Source: Culex pipiens pallens
Lineage: Eukaryota; Arthropoda; Insecta; Diptera; Culicidae
DNA length: 64,000 nucleotides
NCBI RefSeq assembly: GCF_016801865.2
Contig: NC_068938.1
Span: 117,515,310 to 117,579,309 of the forward strand
Direction of reading: 5' to 3'
Position 1 is the first letter of the stretch. Every line of letters begins with the position of its first letter. The notes beneath the pieces were generated by a model. That model searched no databases. It had not been told where the DNA came from and saw nothing but the letters and a program-made list of their open reading frames with translations. Below are positions 10,801 to 20,062 of this stretch, in pieces. The position numbers and the translations under genes were made by a program.

Positions 10801-11758
10801 CACCGTCCTTGGCCACCGCGATCTCGATTGGCTTCTTCAGACGATGCAGCTCACAGAACAGCTCCTTGTCCCGCACTAGATGGTCCGTCGCACCGGAATC
10901 GATGAACCAGCGCGTCCGCGCCTGCTGGGGGTTCGCCTCGCTCACGAAGCAAACTTCCATCCGGTTGCTGCCGGAATCCGCCACGTTCGCCTTCGACTTC
11001 TTCTTGCTCTGCTGCGGCTTCTTCTTCTCGGGACAGTCGGCCACCCGGTGGCCCTCCTTGTTGCAGCCGAAACACTTTTGCTTCTTCTGCGGCTTCGCCA
11101 CGTGAAACGCAGCATCGCTCTGGGACGGGGTGGGCGATTCGATGCCCTTCTTCGTCTCTTCGTCCAAGAGCCGGTTCTTGACGAAATCGAGCTTGAGGTC
11201 CTCCTGCGACATGGTTTCCAGCGCCGTCACAGCACCGGAGAACGCCGATCCCAACGAGATAAACAGGTGGCAAATCACGTCGATCTCCTCTAGCTTCGCG
11301 CCGGCGGACCGATACTCCCGGATCAACTTCTCGAACTGCAAGAAGTGCTGCTGCAGCTTTCCCCCATCGTAGCGCATCGTCACGATCTGCCGTTGGATCC
11401 GTATCCGGCTCGCGACGCTCTTCCGCGCGTGGATGTTGTGCAGCTTGTCCCAGATGTCCTTCGGGGACATGTCCTCCTCCAGGTGATCCATCTGCGCATC
11501 GCTGATCCGCGCCATCAACTGCGAACGGCAGTGACGGTCCTTCTTGATGCGCTTTTCCAGCAGCTTCATCCGGGCCGTCTTTTCCTCCGGCTTTTCTCCC
11601 GCTTTCTCCTTCAGTTCTGTCACGTCACCCACACTCGTCCGCACACACTCCAAGAGCTCGTGCTCCTCCAGGAATGCTAGCATGCGGAGCCGCCACGGGT
11701 TGAAGTTGGACTCGTCCAACATCGGCACCTGCACCGGAGCGGGTTTTGCGTCCGTCAT
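7805..11758 (-). CDS. Ty1/copia gag-pol polyprotein, intact (1317 aa)
   Basis: A single ORF makes the whole replication machinery. Domains in order: UBN2-type gag (about residues 15-205); zinc knuckle C229-C232-H237-C242; aspartic protease DSGA at 287-290; GAG-pre-integrase HHCC (H426, H431, C462, C465); integrase core with D493, D556 and E592, a D-D35-E arrangement; an acidic linker near 730-770; reverse transcriptase with D915 and YVDD at 998-1001; RNase H with D1165, E1206 and D1242 and the closing ADIMTKG motif. The integrase-before-RT order is diagnostic of copia. The ATG at 11758 was chosen because the open frame upstream (to 11851) runs into the LTR, and this ATG lies just inside the primer-binding site. 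There are no stops or frameshifts. A host-domesticated gene is unlikely given the intact LTRs and target duplication. Confidence 0.95.
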   Translation of the reverse strand: MTDAKPAPVQVPMLDESNFNPWRLRMLAFLEEHELLECVRTSVGDVTELKEKAGEKPEEKTARMKLLEKRIKKDRHCRSQLMARISDAQMDHLEEDMSPKDIWDKLHNIHARKSVASRIRIQRQIVTMRYDGGKLQQHFLQFEKLIREYRSAGAKLEEIDVICHLFISLGSAFSGAVTALETMSQEDLKLDFVKNRLLDEETKKGIESPTPSQSDAAFHVAKPQKKQKCFGCNKEGHRVADCPEKKKPQQSKKKSKANVADSGSNRMEVCFVSEANPQQARTRWFIDSGATDHLVRDKELFCELHRLKKPIEIAVAKDGETIQAEHSGTVKVVAVVDGKRVNCTIKDALYVPKLRCNLFSVLRVEQAGMRVVFEDGKATVYSGSEIVACATVQNKLYEMNFLARHGTDDSSLLTCGRVRKGFVLWHRRFGHLNEQSLKCLVQKEMVSGLDLSTAGTDDTVVCESCVVGKQTRKPHPPREGRRSSRVLELVHTDVCGPVSPEGLDGMKYFVTFIDDWTHFVMVYLIRSKDEVMECFEEYEALVTAKFERPISRLKCDNGGEYRNKRFEGFCKKKGIRMEPTVPYTPEMNPLSERMNRTLVEKARAMLADAGVDKKFWGEAMLTAAYLTNRSPTAALEMKKTPYELWESKKPDVSNIRVFGSDVFVHVPKELRRKLDDKAWKGTLVGYSHNGYRVWDPKKRTVITARDVDFVESVAEQQQVAQPDSQFVPLESDEESCVDDASCADDGDETSEDEFSSAADEPEAEEADGSGRPQRPKNPPAWHKDFEVEYASFALNAMNFIEDIPSSVPELKKRDDWHEWKAAMQDEMNSMKRNNAWTLVKLPAGRKTVTCKWVFKVKRGDAEKPDRFKARLVARGFTQKPGFDYTETYSPVAKLDTLRAVLALANENRMFVHQMDVKTAFLNGELAEEIYMTQPEEFQQGNGLVCKLNRSIYGLKQASRAWNDRFHGFISKLGFVRSANDMCLYTRGAGDKKLVLVLYVDDILLAGTSLKVLEAVKQKLTEEFEMTDEGEIKQFLGMHFKRDKLKGVLKISQRDYFDGLLKRFRMNDCKPISTPMEHRLRLVKGEEKQRTSKPYRELVGCLTYASLTTRPDLAAAVNYFSQFQSCPTDEHWVHLKRMLRYIKGTLDVGLVYKAVENPPLLEVYSDADWANDTTDRRSITGCVVKLFGCTVGWLTRKQQTVSLSSTEAELAALCTAACHTLWMIRVLDDLGKPVDGPVPMFEDNQSTIRIAEDSRDCKRLKHVDTKFHFLRELVQQRTIEIKFVRSAEQQADIMTKGLPAAVFKDLHAKLGLEETCCD

Positions 11759-11803
11759 GACGCCCGACGATTCCGCGCACTTTTCCGTTTGACCGAAACG
11801 CGA

Positions 11804-11818
11804 CTTGGGCCCACAACC
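11804..11818 (-). promoter_or_regulatory. Primer-binding site (initiator tRNA-Met half type)
   Basis: Directly inside the 5' LTR the minus strand reads GGTTGTGGGCCCAAG. This resembles the site of Drosophila copia, which uses a fragment of initiator tRNA-Met as primer. Confidence 0.7.
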
Positions 11819-12010
11819 TAAAGAGGTTTCGGGGAGGCCGGAATAAAACACGCGGTTTACTTAGCGGATAGAAAAATAGCGTGTAATCTCTTTGAACTTT
11901 GTCACAGACTGGTAGCGGAAGTGCAGCTGTCAAACAGCAGCAGCCCGCGTGTGCCCAGTGGGCTTGAGCGTCGTAGGGGCGAACAGAGTGCGGTGGTTGC
12001 CAACTTATCA
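11819..12010 (-). repeat. copia 5' LTR
   Basis: The partner of 7606-7797. It should contain the promoter of the element, but I do not see a canonical TATA box that I would vouch for. Confidence 0.93.
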
Positions 12011-12135
12011 GAAGCAAGCATCTGAAGGAAACTCGATCTATATTTAGACTTCCAATCCCGTCAGGCAAGTCAGGGATCAGCGCGTATTTAATATGAGAAG
12101 ATAACATATTTCTACACTACGGATCATTTCACTGC

Positions 12136-12350
12136 TAGAGATTATACCTTCTGATGGCCGACTGCTTAGTGTCCCTGACCACCAATCCAAAGTCGTGAGT
12201 TCGAATCCCACCTGATTCATTTTCGTTTTTTTGTTCATATTCAAAGTTCAAATTCCTGATTCCAAATTTCAAAGGTACCGACCGGGATTTGATCCCTGAG
12301 CCTTCTGCTTGTGAGGCAGAAGCCGTAACCATTAAGCCACGGAGCCGGTT
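12136..12350 (-). mobile_element. tRNA-Val(CAC)-like SINE, opposite strand to the LINE
   Basis: On the minus strand from 12350 the sequence GTGGCTTAATGGTTACGG (A box) leads to an anticodon arm, TCTGC-CTCACAA-GCAGA, with anticodon CAC, and a B box GGGATCAAATCCC. The arm matches tRNA-Val. A second tRNA-like block in plus orientation (about 12150-12215: TGGCCGACTGCTTAGTG and GTTCGAATCCC) adjoins it. The 5' end abuts the 23-bp duplication at 12351. The tail may continue through 12011-12135. Confidence 0.6.
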
Positions 12351-12373
12351 TATATTTGACCAATATTTAACCT
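12351..12373 (+). repeat. 23-bp target duplication, right copy
   Basis: Same 23 bases as 3940-3962. Removing the insert and one copy joins the left arm of the 3689-14068 element back together. Confidence 0.85.
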
Positions 12374-12545
12374 CCACTAAAAAAAATCGAACCAAATTTA
12401 CCAGATTTCTAGCTTTCTTTGAAATTACCTCAAATTCCGAGCTGGAAACCCAGAAATGACCGAAAGTAAATCTTTTCTTTGTAAAATTTGTCATGAAAAT
12501 ACAGCAACACATTGCCCGGATATGAATTTGAATATTGAGCAATTC

Positions 12546-13624
12546 CAGCTCAAATCAGGATTTTTTCTGGTACTTTTGTACCCGACCCTTTCCGATTTTA
12601 ATGAAACTTTGTAGACATGTTATCCTAGGCCTATATAAGCCATTTTTGTGTATATGGAGCCAATAGTACTCGAAAATAACATTTGAGAAGGGCGTAAGGT
12701 ATTTAAATATTTTTGTATTTTGTAATTTAAAAATTACTGTATTTCGAAGCCGTTGCGTCGTATCAAAAAGTGGTCAAAGACAAACTTGTAGGAAATTGGA
12801 CGGGTTTTCTGAAAAAATACACTGAAACAAAAATACTCGCCACATCTATGAGATTTTTTGATTTTTATGTTTAAAAATAAAATTTAAAGGTGATGTCACG
12901 ATTTTTTTTCGTTCAAAATTTTTGAGGGAATAGCCTAAAATGTTACCAAAAGACTGATGAAAAATGCAGTCTCTCCTAAAAAAATACAAAAATCATTTAC
13001 TAAAACTGTTTTTTTGAAAAGTGGTCTAAACGTCAAAATATTTGAAAACCGGCAGTGGGAATCGATTCTGCAGACAATTTTACATAAAAGTCTCCATATA
13101 GACCATTTTCCTATCTCAAATCCTTGGGAAGATACAGCGGTTTAAAAAATAAAAATGTTGAAAAAACGTTTTTTTTTGTGATTTTTGACAATTTCTATAT
13201 GATAGACTTAGTTTTTCAGTCTCGAAAATATTTTTACCGGAAAGCTCGTCCAATTTCCCATAAGATTGTCTTTGACCACTTTTCAATTGGATGTATGGGC
13301 TTACAGATATAAGCTTTATTACATTGCTAATAACTGAAAATAGAATATTTTTTTCAGTGTGGTAGAAACCAGGATAGGATTGCTTACGTAAATATAAAAA
13401 CGATATAAATCAAAAAGCTGTCAAAGGCAATCTTATGGGAAATTGGACGAGCTTTCCGGTAAAAATATTTTCGAGACTGAAAAACCAAGTCTGTCATATA
13501 GAAATTGTCAAAAATGATTTAACATGTAATGGTGTAATGTGGCAGAGGATTGAAAAAATAATTTTCTGAACCTATTGGGTAATAAACAGCTTATCAATTA
13601 AATAATCCATGTTTTGCATTGTTT
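12546..13624. other. Interior of the long-TIR element, no gene
   Basis: AT-rich, with many stops in all frames. It holds an inner inverted repeat (13181-13290 against 13420-13515). No transposase is recognisable. Confidence 0.6.
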
Positions 13625-14080
13625 AATGCTCAAATTCGTATCCGGGCAATGTGTTGCTGTATTTTCATGACAAATTTTACAAAGAAAAGATTTACTTTCG
13701 GTCGTTTCGGGGTTTCCAGCTCGGATTTTGAGATAATTTCAAAGAAAGCTAGAAATCTGGTAAATTTGGTTCGATTTTTTTAGTGGAGGTCAAATATTGG
13801 TCAAATACATAGTTGGTTAGAGTCTCCAAGGCATATTCATAAGGAATTTGAGCAATACCAACATGAATGCACCGATTTTCTGTGACTTTTTTGAACTAAT
13901 ATCCCATAAAATCGAAAAATAATCTTCAAAAAAAAAGTTGCTCAAGACCCCCCGACAAAATATTTCGCCGGACCCCGCAAAATGTCGGGAAAGAGCCCTT
14001 CTTTCACGATGCCAAATATCAGACATACCGAATTTTTTATCTTTGAGGTCTCGAAAAAATACACCGTGATGATCTTGATT

Positions 14081-14460
14081 GGACATAACAGGAGCTGACG
14101 TTTTGCATTTGAATTTTCAATGGGATTTAACCCGTAAAAAGACATTTATTTTCTCAAAAATGACCACAAAGGCAACACAAAGGCGTTTATGTTCAACATC
14201 CTTGAGTTGTAGTCCAGATCTTTGCGCAAGTTTTGGTATGTTAAATATCAAAGTTTTGAGCACTGTGGCGATACTGACCTTCAAAGTTTGGCATTTTAAG
14301 TTGACCCCAAAGATCTGGCCTACACGCCACGCCAGTGATGTTGAAAGTAAAGGCATTGGTGGCCAAAATGCCTCAAAAATTTACATTTTAAAAAGAATGT
14401 TTTTTACGCTTTGAATCCCTTTGAAAATTCAAATGCAAAACGCCAGCTCCTAATATGTCC
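14081..14460. mobile_element. MITE, GGACATAACAGGAGCTG termini
   Basis: Inverted termini of about 45 bp (GGACATA, AGGAGCTGACGTTTTG and complement). It lies 12 bp outside the CACGGTG element. It is about 380 bp and non-coding. No clear target duplication. Confidence 0.65.
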
Positions 14461-14570
14461 AACAAAGCTCATATTTGGGAATTGGGCTCAAAACGCTCAC
14501 CGGAACAAGCCACTAAATGTCCACCAATAGGTAATTTTTATCATATTCTAATGAAAATAAATGTATCCGC

Positions 14571-14632
14571 GAGAATTCTGACTCGAGCCTCGACTCGATC
14601 TGGGCTCGATTGAGGCTCGAGCCAAAATTCTC
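14571..14632. repeat. Short hairpin repeat
   Basis: GAGAATTCTGACTCGAGCC and its near complement form a hairpin of about 25-bp arms with GGCTCGATT in the loop region. Confidence 0.5.
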
Positions 14633-14985
14633 ACTGTGTATTTATGCCATGGTCTGATATGGTTTATTTCTCAAATTCCAGGTATTATTCTATTCTGCCA
14701 AACTTCTCTCTACTTATGTGCTATGGTAAGGATAATGTTATTAATTTATTTTTTCCAATTTATATGATAATTATCGTACACGATCGTGCTGTTTCAATTT
14801 AGTACCAATATTATTAAGTTTTATTATACATAGCGATAAAAATTACACGCTACGAATAAATCGTGTAATTTTCCGTCAAATAAGATGCACATATTGTACG
14901 ATCAGTTCCTAACCGGACAATGACCGTGAGAAGATGCCAGAAAATCCAGCTGCCAACTAAATCCACAATAACTGGAGCGTCAAAT
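14633..14985. other. Non-coding, AT-rich
   Basis: No ORF or RNA gene seen. TTACACG motifs near 14845-14875 are mirrored at 16165-16210 on the other side of the Jockey insertion, so this may be the left part of a small MITE of about 220 bp that received that insertion. Confidence 0.4.
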
Positions 14986-14998
14986 AAGATTCAATGTT

Positions 14999-16139
14999 TT
15001 TTTTTTATTATAAACTTATTTTTATTAGGTCCTCTTAGGTGCTACGACCAGGTTGGGACCGAGGATCGATCAATCAACACACATCAAATAGAACTCCTTA
15101 CATCCCATACTTGGAGATCACGTAACCGACGAGGGTTACTTGGTCCAAACGGGTCTTGCCAGGTCTTAAACCTGCCGATGTACTCGGAGAAAATGCCCCA
15201 CAGCTCAGCCGAACTGTAGAGCACCTCCCCGGCTTCCTCCTCCGTGGCTCCACCGTCTCGGGAGTCACCTTGACTGCTTCCTGCAAGTTAAGGGTCGAAT
15301 TTCCGTCCGGAACTGCGCCCGGCTGCGGAGGGAACTCCGCCGACGAGAACACCGGAACTGCTGAACTCTACTTCGCCTCCGGATGAAGTCCGCACGCTTG
15401 GGGCAGCTGCGGTCCGTGGCTTCGTGGGCTCCAGAGCAGTTGGCACACCGCTTCGGCTTTGCTTCTTGGACTTTGCACTCGTCTGTCTTGTGGGGACCCC
15501 CACAGTTGTTGCACCTCCCCTTGAGGTGGCAGTTCCTGATCCCATGACCCAGCTGCAAGCAGTTCCTGCACTGGGTCACGTTCGGCCGCTTGTTCCGGTA
15601 GGCCTCCCACCGGATGGGAAATGCTGTCAAGAGCTTGATTTCACTCAGCTCCTTGAGGTTGGTGTACCCCTTGGGGAACGTAACAATGTTCGGGGTTTCC
15701 GCCGATGAGGCGAACTCTCCTTTTCTCTTGATGGCATGCACCTCTGAGATACACAGCATTTTGATCCCAAACGGAGTCAGCTTGTAACTTGGCTTGGTTG
15801 TGTACGACAACATTACACTCCTCAGCTTGCCGAAGCTCATATTTTTTACCACCAGAGGTGGCCACTGGCACCGGTGGGACGCTTCCTTTCCCGGCTGGGT
15901 TACCATTGTTGTTGTTGTTGTTATTCTCCACCAGCGGGCTAAACTTGTTATTGTTGAGGAGCTGTTCCTCGTTGCCATTTCTGACGTCGGCTCCGTCGTC
16001 ACTTGTCTTCTTCCGCTTCCGCGTGCCGCCAACGGGAAGAAACTCGTCGTCGGAGGAGTCTTCCACCTCCATCCACAAGCACTTTGCGCGCAGCAACAAC
16101 AGAAGAAAAACGCGTCCACCACGTTGAGCTGTCAAAGGG
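14999..16139 (-). mobile_element. Jockey-type LINE, internally deleted (ORF1 plus 3' end)
   Basis: Flanked by a 13-bp duplication, AAGATTCAATGTT (14986-14998 and 16140-16152). On the minus strand the element starts at 16139 with a 5' end containing TTTGACAGCTCAACGTG. It runs through ORF1 and ends with a short 3' tail and an A-rich run at about 15000-15010. All of ORF2 (endonuclease and reverse transcriptase) is absent although both ends are present. It is therefore a non-autonomous derivative rather than a 5' truncation. Confidence 0.8.
15265..16122 (-). pseudogene. Jockey ORF1 (gag-like zinc-knuckle protein), partial
   Basis: ORF1 proteins bind the element RNA. The start is in another frame: a short acidic N-terminus beginning MEVEDSSDDEF, at about 16072, inside the ORF 15641-16135. 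The frame then changes near 15840-15860, where sequence appears lost. After that come a conserved central part (LTPFGIKMLCISEVHA) and three zinc knuckles: CRNCLQLGHGIRNC, CNNCGGPHKTDEC and CANCSGAHEATDRSC. The C-terminal part is lost. A matching ORF1 C-terminus occurs separately at 43885-44111. The internal deletion and the frame change make it non-functional. Confidence 0.75.
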
Positions 16140-16152
16140 AAGATTCAATGTT

Positions 16153-16626
16153 ACGTCATTTGTAAAATTACACGATCCAAACGATCGTGGTCGTGTAAAA
16201 TAACACGCAATGCAATGTAGGTTGAAAAAAACCTATTGGTAATGATAAACTCTTATTGGCTGAAATAAAACATTGTTGTTTTGAATTATTTTGATTATTT
16301 TTATTGCAGGTCATTATTCATTCGCACTCAAAACATTGTGTACATTGATTATCAGTTTAAATCCACTTGTATTGTCTATTCGATTTTTCACCAGAAACCT
16401 CGCTGCTTTGACGATAAAAAAAATATATCCTCTTCCGGCATTCAATTAGCATTTGTTCAGGTGTGTTGGACCGTGTGTCCGAGCGGGATATCTGTGATAT
16501 TAAGCACTGGTTTATGATAACACGTTCACTTTAGTTTCAACTACTTTTTATTTAGTTTTGACTGACTGACACAAGCACAATCCCATGCACAAGACTATTG
16601 ACTGCACAACACAAGAAGCTCTGACT
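16153..16626. other. Non-coding, AT-rich
   Basis: No credible ORF. It contains the mirrored TTACACG motifs noted for 14633-14985. Confidence 0.4.
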
Positions 16627-16761
16627 ATCGAGAAATTAAAAGTGAGAGTGTGTGCGTGCAACATGGAGTTAAACTTTTCGAAGTGCCATGGGAACCTTCA
16701 CAGCAACTGCACAGAAAGTTTAACTCCATGTTGCACACACTCTCACTTTTAATTTCTCGAT
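16627..16761. mobile_element. Small MITE, ATCGAGAAATT termini
   Basis: Inverted arms of about 47 bp (ATCGAGAAATTAAAAGTGAG and complement). The flanks are TGACT (16622-16626 and 16762-16766). A longer direct repeat, GACTGCACAACACAAGAAGC, also occurs on both sides. Confidence 0.7.
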
Positions 16762-16855
16762 TGACTGCACAACACAAGAAGCAAGAAGCTCTGGTCGTTA
16801 AATACTTAGATCACTGAACTGTGATCTACCAGTGTCCTACGTCGCGGTCGAAAAA

Positions 16856-16912
16856 TGTTATACAAAACATCAGGTGTCAAGCGTTACCGCTACCTGAATG
16901 TTTTGTATAACA
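16856..16912. repeat. Hairpin, TGTTATACAAAACATCAGGT arms
   Basis: A 20-bp arm with one inserted base in its complement, and a loop of about 16 bases. Confidence 0.6.
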
Positions 16913-17813
16913 CAACGCGTGTGCTAGACCATTTACCGTTGTCGTGAACTTGACATTGTTCGTGACAAACAATAACTGTAGTCTATGTGTAGTAGGTAAG
17001 CGACTTAGGGTCGCTACACAGGTCACACTACTGGCTAATGACCAAGCTTCCCTGCACCGTGCGGTACACGCGGTTCACATGTACCTCGGTTTTGCTTTGC
17101 GCCTGCTTTGTTCGGTTTACACTCGTACCCGACTCTCTCGAGCCGAGGGTATTTTGGTTCAACGTACCAGCGCACCACGACAATCTCGGCTCGTCGCCTC
17201 GGTTGTTTGTCTGGCACTCACCCGAGGCATGAACCCAGCGTATGTACCAAGGTGCTTCACTCGGTACGAGCCGAGGTACGTGCCGTGGTGAAGGCCAACT
17301 CGCTGCATATTATCCGCGCACCACCAAACCGAAGTGCGCATCACAAAAACAAAAATGTAGCGTTAGCGTGTACATCAGCCTGTGGCGCAACAGCTTTGAC
17401 AAGTTGCGCTCGTATTTTGATTTTAGTCTGCTTGCATAATACTCGCCCGCTCTCAACAGCGCCGACCGACCACTCAGCTTCCGAACAGTTTTTCCAACGG
17501 TGCACAAAAAAGGGGCTCCTGGATTAAGAAGGGCAAAATTAGATCTGGATCACCCACTCTGCTTGATCGCACACTTACTTTGCGTCCGTGTAGATCATAA
17601 GATCTATTTCATGTGTTTTCCTCATCACTTTGAATAGTTCAAGACAGTGGGACAAATTCATGAGCAAAACACTTGAAAAGCTTGAGCCACCCAAATGAAA
17701 ATAACATGTCAAAAAATACCAAAAAGTCAATCGCTCAAACACTTGCATTCGATAGTGGTTTGGATTGATGTTGAAACACAAACCAATTAGATCTATAATG
17801 TGGCTTTATTAAA
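16913..17813. other. No gene seen; possible 3' region of the BEL/Pao element
   Basis: GC-richer than its surroundings between 17040 and 17480, with recurring CCTCGG/CCGAGG motifs. The overlapping ORFs have no recognisable domain. It lies downstream (minus strand) of the Pao integrase, so it could hold an LTR remnant, but I could not match it to the leader at 36459-37120. Confidence 0.3.
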
Positions 17814-20060
17814 TCATTCATTTGTTTGGGCACTTGAATAAAAAGTGTGCCGTATTTTCAGTGCGGTTTTCGCTCCGCGGAAATTGGATCCGTTATCGGA
17901 GTGGATTTCTCGGGGGAGTCCTCGACGACCTACGAAGCGTTTCAGAGCTGCGAGAAAAGTCTCTGTACTCATATCTGAAACGATTTCCAAATGTACGGCT
18001 CGAGTGACCATAAAAACAAACACCGAGATGTAAGCTTTTACGATCTTGGGCTTGTATCGACCTTCCTTGACATATACTGGACCTGCGTAATCCACACCTG
18101 TGACCTCGAACGGCAGAGCTTGGTTGACACGATATGCAGGCAGATTTCCCATCAACTGACTTGCGACCTTCGGGCGAGCCTGAAAACACGTGACGCAACG
18201 ATGAGTGATTCTGCGAACTGACGACCTTCCGTCGATCAGCCAAAATCTTGTCCTCCAAGCAGCGATCAGACTCTTGGGACCTGCATGCAAATTTTCTTCA
18301 TGGTAAGCGCGAATCAAAAGGTCAACTACAGGGTGTTTCGGCAAAATATAAGGGTGTTTGGAGTGAAACAACAGCGAGGATTGCCGAAGCCGACCTCCAA
18401 CTCTCAAGATACCGTCCTGGTAGAACGGGTGCAAACCTGCAATCTTCTTGCACGGTTCGTCATTCTGAACATGGTGGATTTCGTTATTGAGTGCTTCGTG
18501 CTGGACTATCTGTACGATCAGTACCAGCGAAGTGCGCAACTCAGGAATCGTTGGGTGGATCATGAACACTCGACAAGACGGATCTTTTTGACGACAATTT
18601 TGGATGAAACGCTACACGTATGCCATCACACGCTGCAGCTTTCTGAACGAACTGAACTTGGTAAACACCGGAAGCTGGTTTTCATTGAACACAGGGGTTG
18701 CAATGATCGGATCAAGTTTCAACTCGGGGAGTTCATCATCGGGAATTTCCGGGGGGATTTCCTCGTCGTAAACTTCGATTCTCAGGAAGAATGGGCCTTC
18801 CCAGAACTCGGACTTTGACATGAGAGCCTCGGGAAGCATGCCTCTGGAAACAATATCGGCCGGGTTGTCCTTTGACCTGACATATTTCCAGATAAATCCT
18901 GCGGTGAGCTCAAGAATCTTGGCAACTCTGTTCCGGACATCGAGCTTCGCCAAGGACTTCTTAAGCCACGCGAGGACAACCTGACTGTCAGTCCAAAGTA
19001 CGACTTGGGTTACCTTAAACTTGACAGTCTCGAGAACTCTAACCATCATGCGAGCCAACAGTTCACACGCTATCAACTCTTTGCGGTGAATGTTGAGATC
19101 TTTCTTGGGCGAACAAACTCTGGATTTGCTGCAGAGGAGGCGAAGTTGAGCTCTACCGTCAGACAAGATGCATCGGACGTAAATGTTTGCACCGAAAGCA
19201 ACAACGGAAGCGTCGGAAAATCCATGAAGCTCAATCGCGACAGTTGACGGGCTGATAACATAGCGTGGAATCCGAATTTCACTAACCTTGGAGAGGGCTC
19301 TACGGAAACACAACCACGACGCCAGAAGATCTCCTTCGACCTTGGCGTCCCATGGCAACTTAATCAACCACAACTTCTGCATGTAAAGCTTCGCAACAAC
19401 AATCACGAGGGATAGAAATCCGATGGGATCGAACAACCTACCGATTTCGGAGAAAATACTTCGCTTGGTGAATTCGGTGACATCTTACGGAAGACGCACC
19501 ACGAACATAAATTCGTCAGACTGGGGACACCATGTCAGACCCAGTGCCTTGTCGACCTCGTTTTCTTGATCGAGGCAAACAAGTTTCCCGCGATCAGTTT
19601 CGGGAACACTACTCAACACTTCCAATTCGAGCTCCATTTGTGAACACGAAAACCTCCAGATTCGACAGTCGACAGTCGAGAACAGAACACTGATGACGTC
19701 TGCAAGTAATAGACGAAATACGTATCTGTCAAGATATAAAAAATATATAGTGGAATTAAAAGGAACAACTCGTCTCTTTGTATTCATAATAACAATCATC
19801 ACGAACCACATCGGCTGCTAGCGGAAACTTATCTCATTCATCCTGACACAACTGAACTAGACATCTGGTCGAGAGGAACGGGGCAGCTGCTGTACCGTAA
19901 GTTACCGTCTGTAACTCCAGCACGCGGACCGGCTTTGAAGAGTCACTCCTCCACAGAATTTGCTGGAACCTCGTCTGAGACGAGTCGATAAGCACTTGTC
20001 GATAATTTTTTTCAATATCGGCAGTGAATGCAATGGGGTGTTTACGAAATCTGAGGAGAA
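17814..20060 (-). pseudogene. BEL/Pao RT C-terminal part, RNase H and integrase, disabled
   Basis: From 20060 downwards: FRKHPIAFTADIEK (RT palm, about 20030), then a stretch near 19660-19820 where the expected catalytic YVDD block is missing and unrelated AT-rich sequence stands instead. Then VPETDRGKL, LGLTWCP, and after a TAA (19485-19487) FDPIGFLSLV, which is the diagnostic Pao peptidase A17/RNase H region. WTDSQVVLAWL and NPADIVSRG follow. A TAG at 18612-18614 interrupts the same frame. Below it lies the integrase, with a zinc-binding part (H and CVTCFQARP) and a core with VDYAGP and SDNGSNFRG. The frame ends at 17814 soon after the second catalytic Asp, so the catalytic Glu is not present. 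The protein cannot function. Confidence 0.82.
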
Positions 20061-20062
20061 TA

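Larger units (their letters stand above)
7606..12010 (-). mobile_element. Intact Ty1/copia LTR retrotransposon
   Basis: Two 192-bp LTRs (7606-7797 and 11819-12010) enclose one uninterrupted polyprotein ORF on the minus strand. The flanking 5-bp duplication is GAAGC (7601-7605 and 12011-12015). On the coding strand the LTR runs TGATAAG to CTCTTTA. A primer-binding site and a polypurine tract sit at the expected places. I see no difference between the two LTRs, so the insertion is recent. It lies in the 3' part of the RTE LINE composite and is therefore younger than it. By structure it is autonomous and possibly active; expression cannot be judged from sequence. Confidence 0.95.
3689..14068. 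mobile_element. Long-TIR element (CACGGTG ends), split by an 8.4-kb nested insert
   Basis: The left arm (3689-3962 continuing at 12374-12545) is the inverted copy of the right arm (about 13625-14068). The arms are about 460 bp long. Termini read CACGGTG, with ATG outside both ends (3686-3688 and 14069-14071), which suggests a CACTA/CMC-type element with a 3-bp duplication. A second inner inverted repeat pairs about 13181-13290 with 13420-13515. No transposase ORF is present; the apparent 89-residue ORFs in the two arms are the same repeat read twice. The insert 3963-12350 carries an RTE LINE, copia and a SINE. Confidence 0.75.

Noticed and set aside
7809..11372. Many ORFs of 60-250 codons on the plus strand and other minus frames across copia
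   Set aside because: Antisense or out-of-frame shadows of the GC-rich polyprotein; none has a domain.
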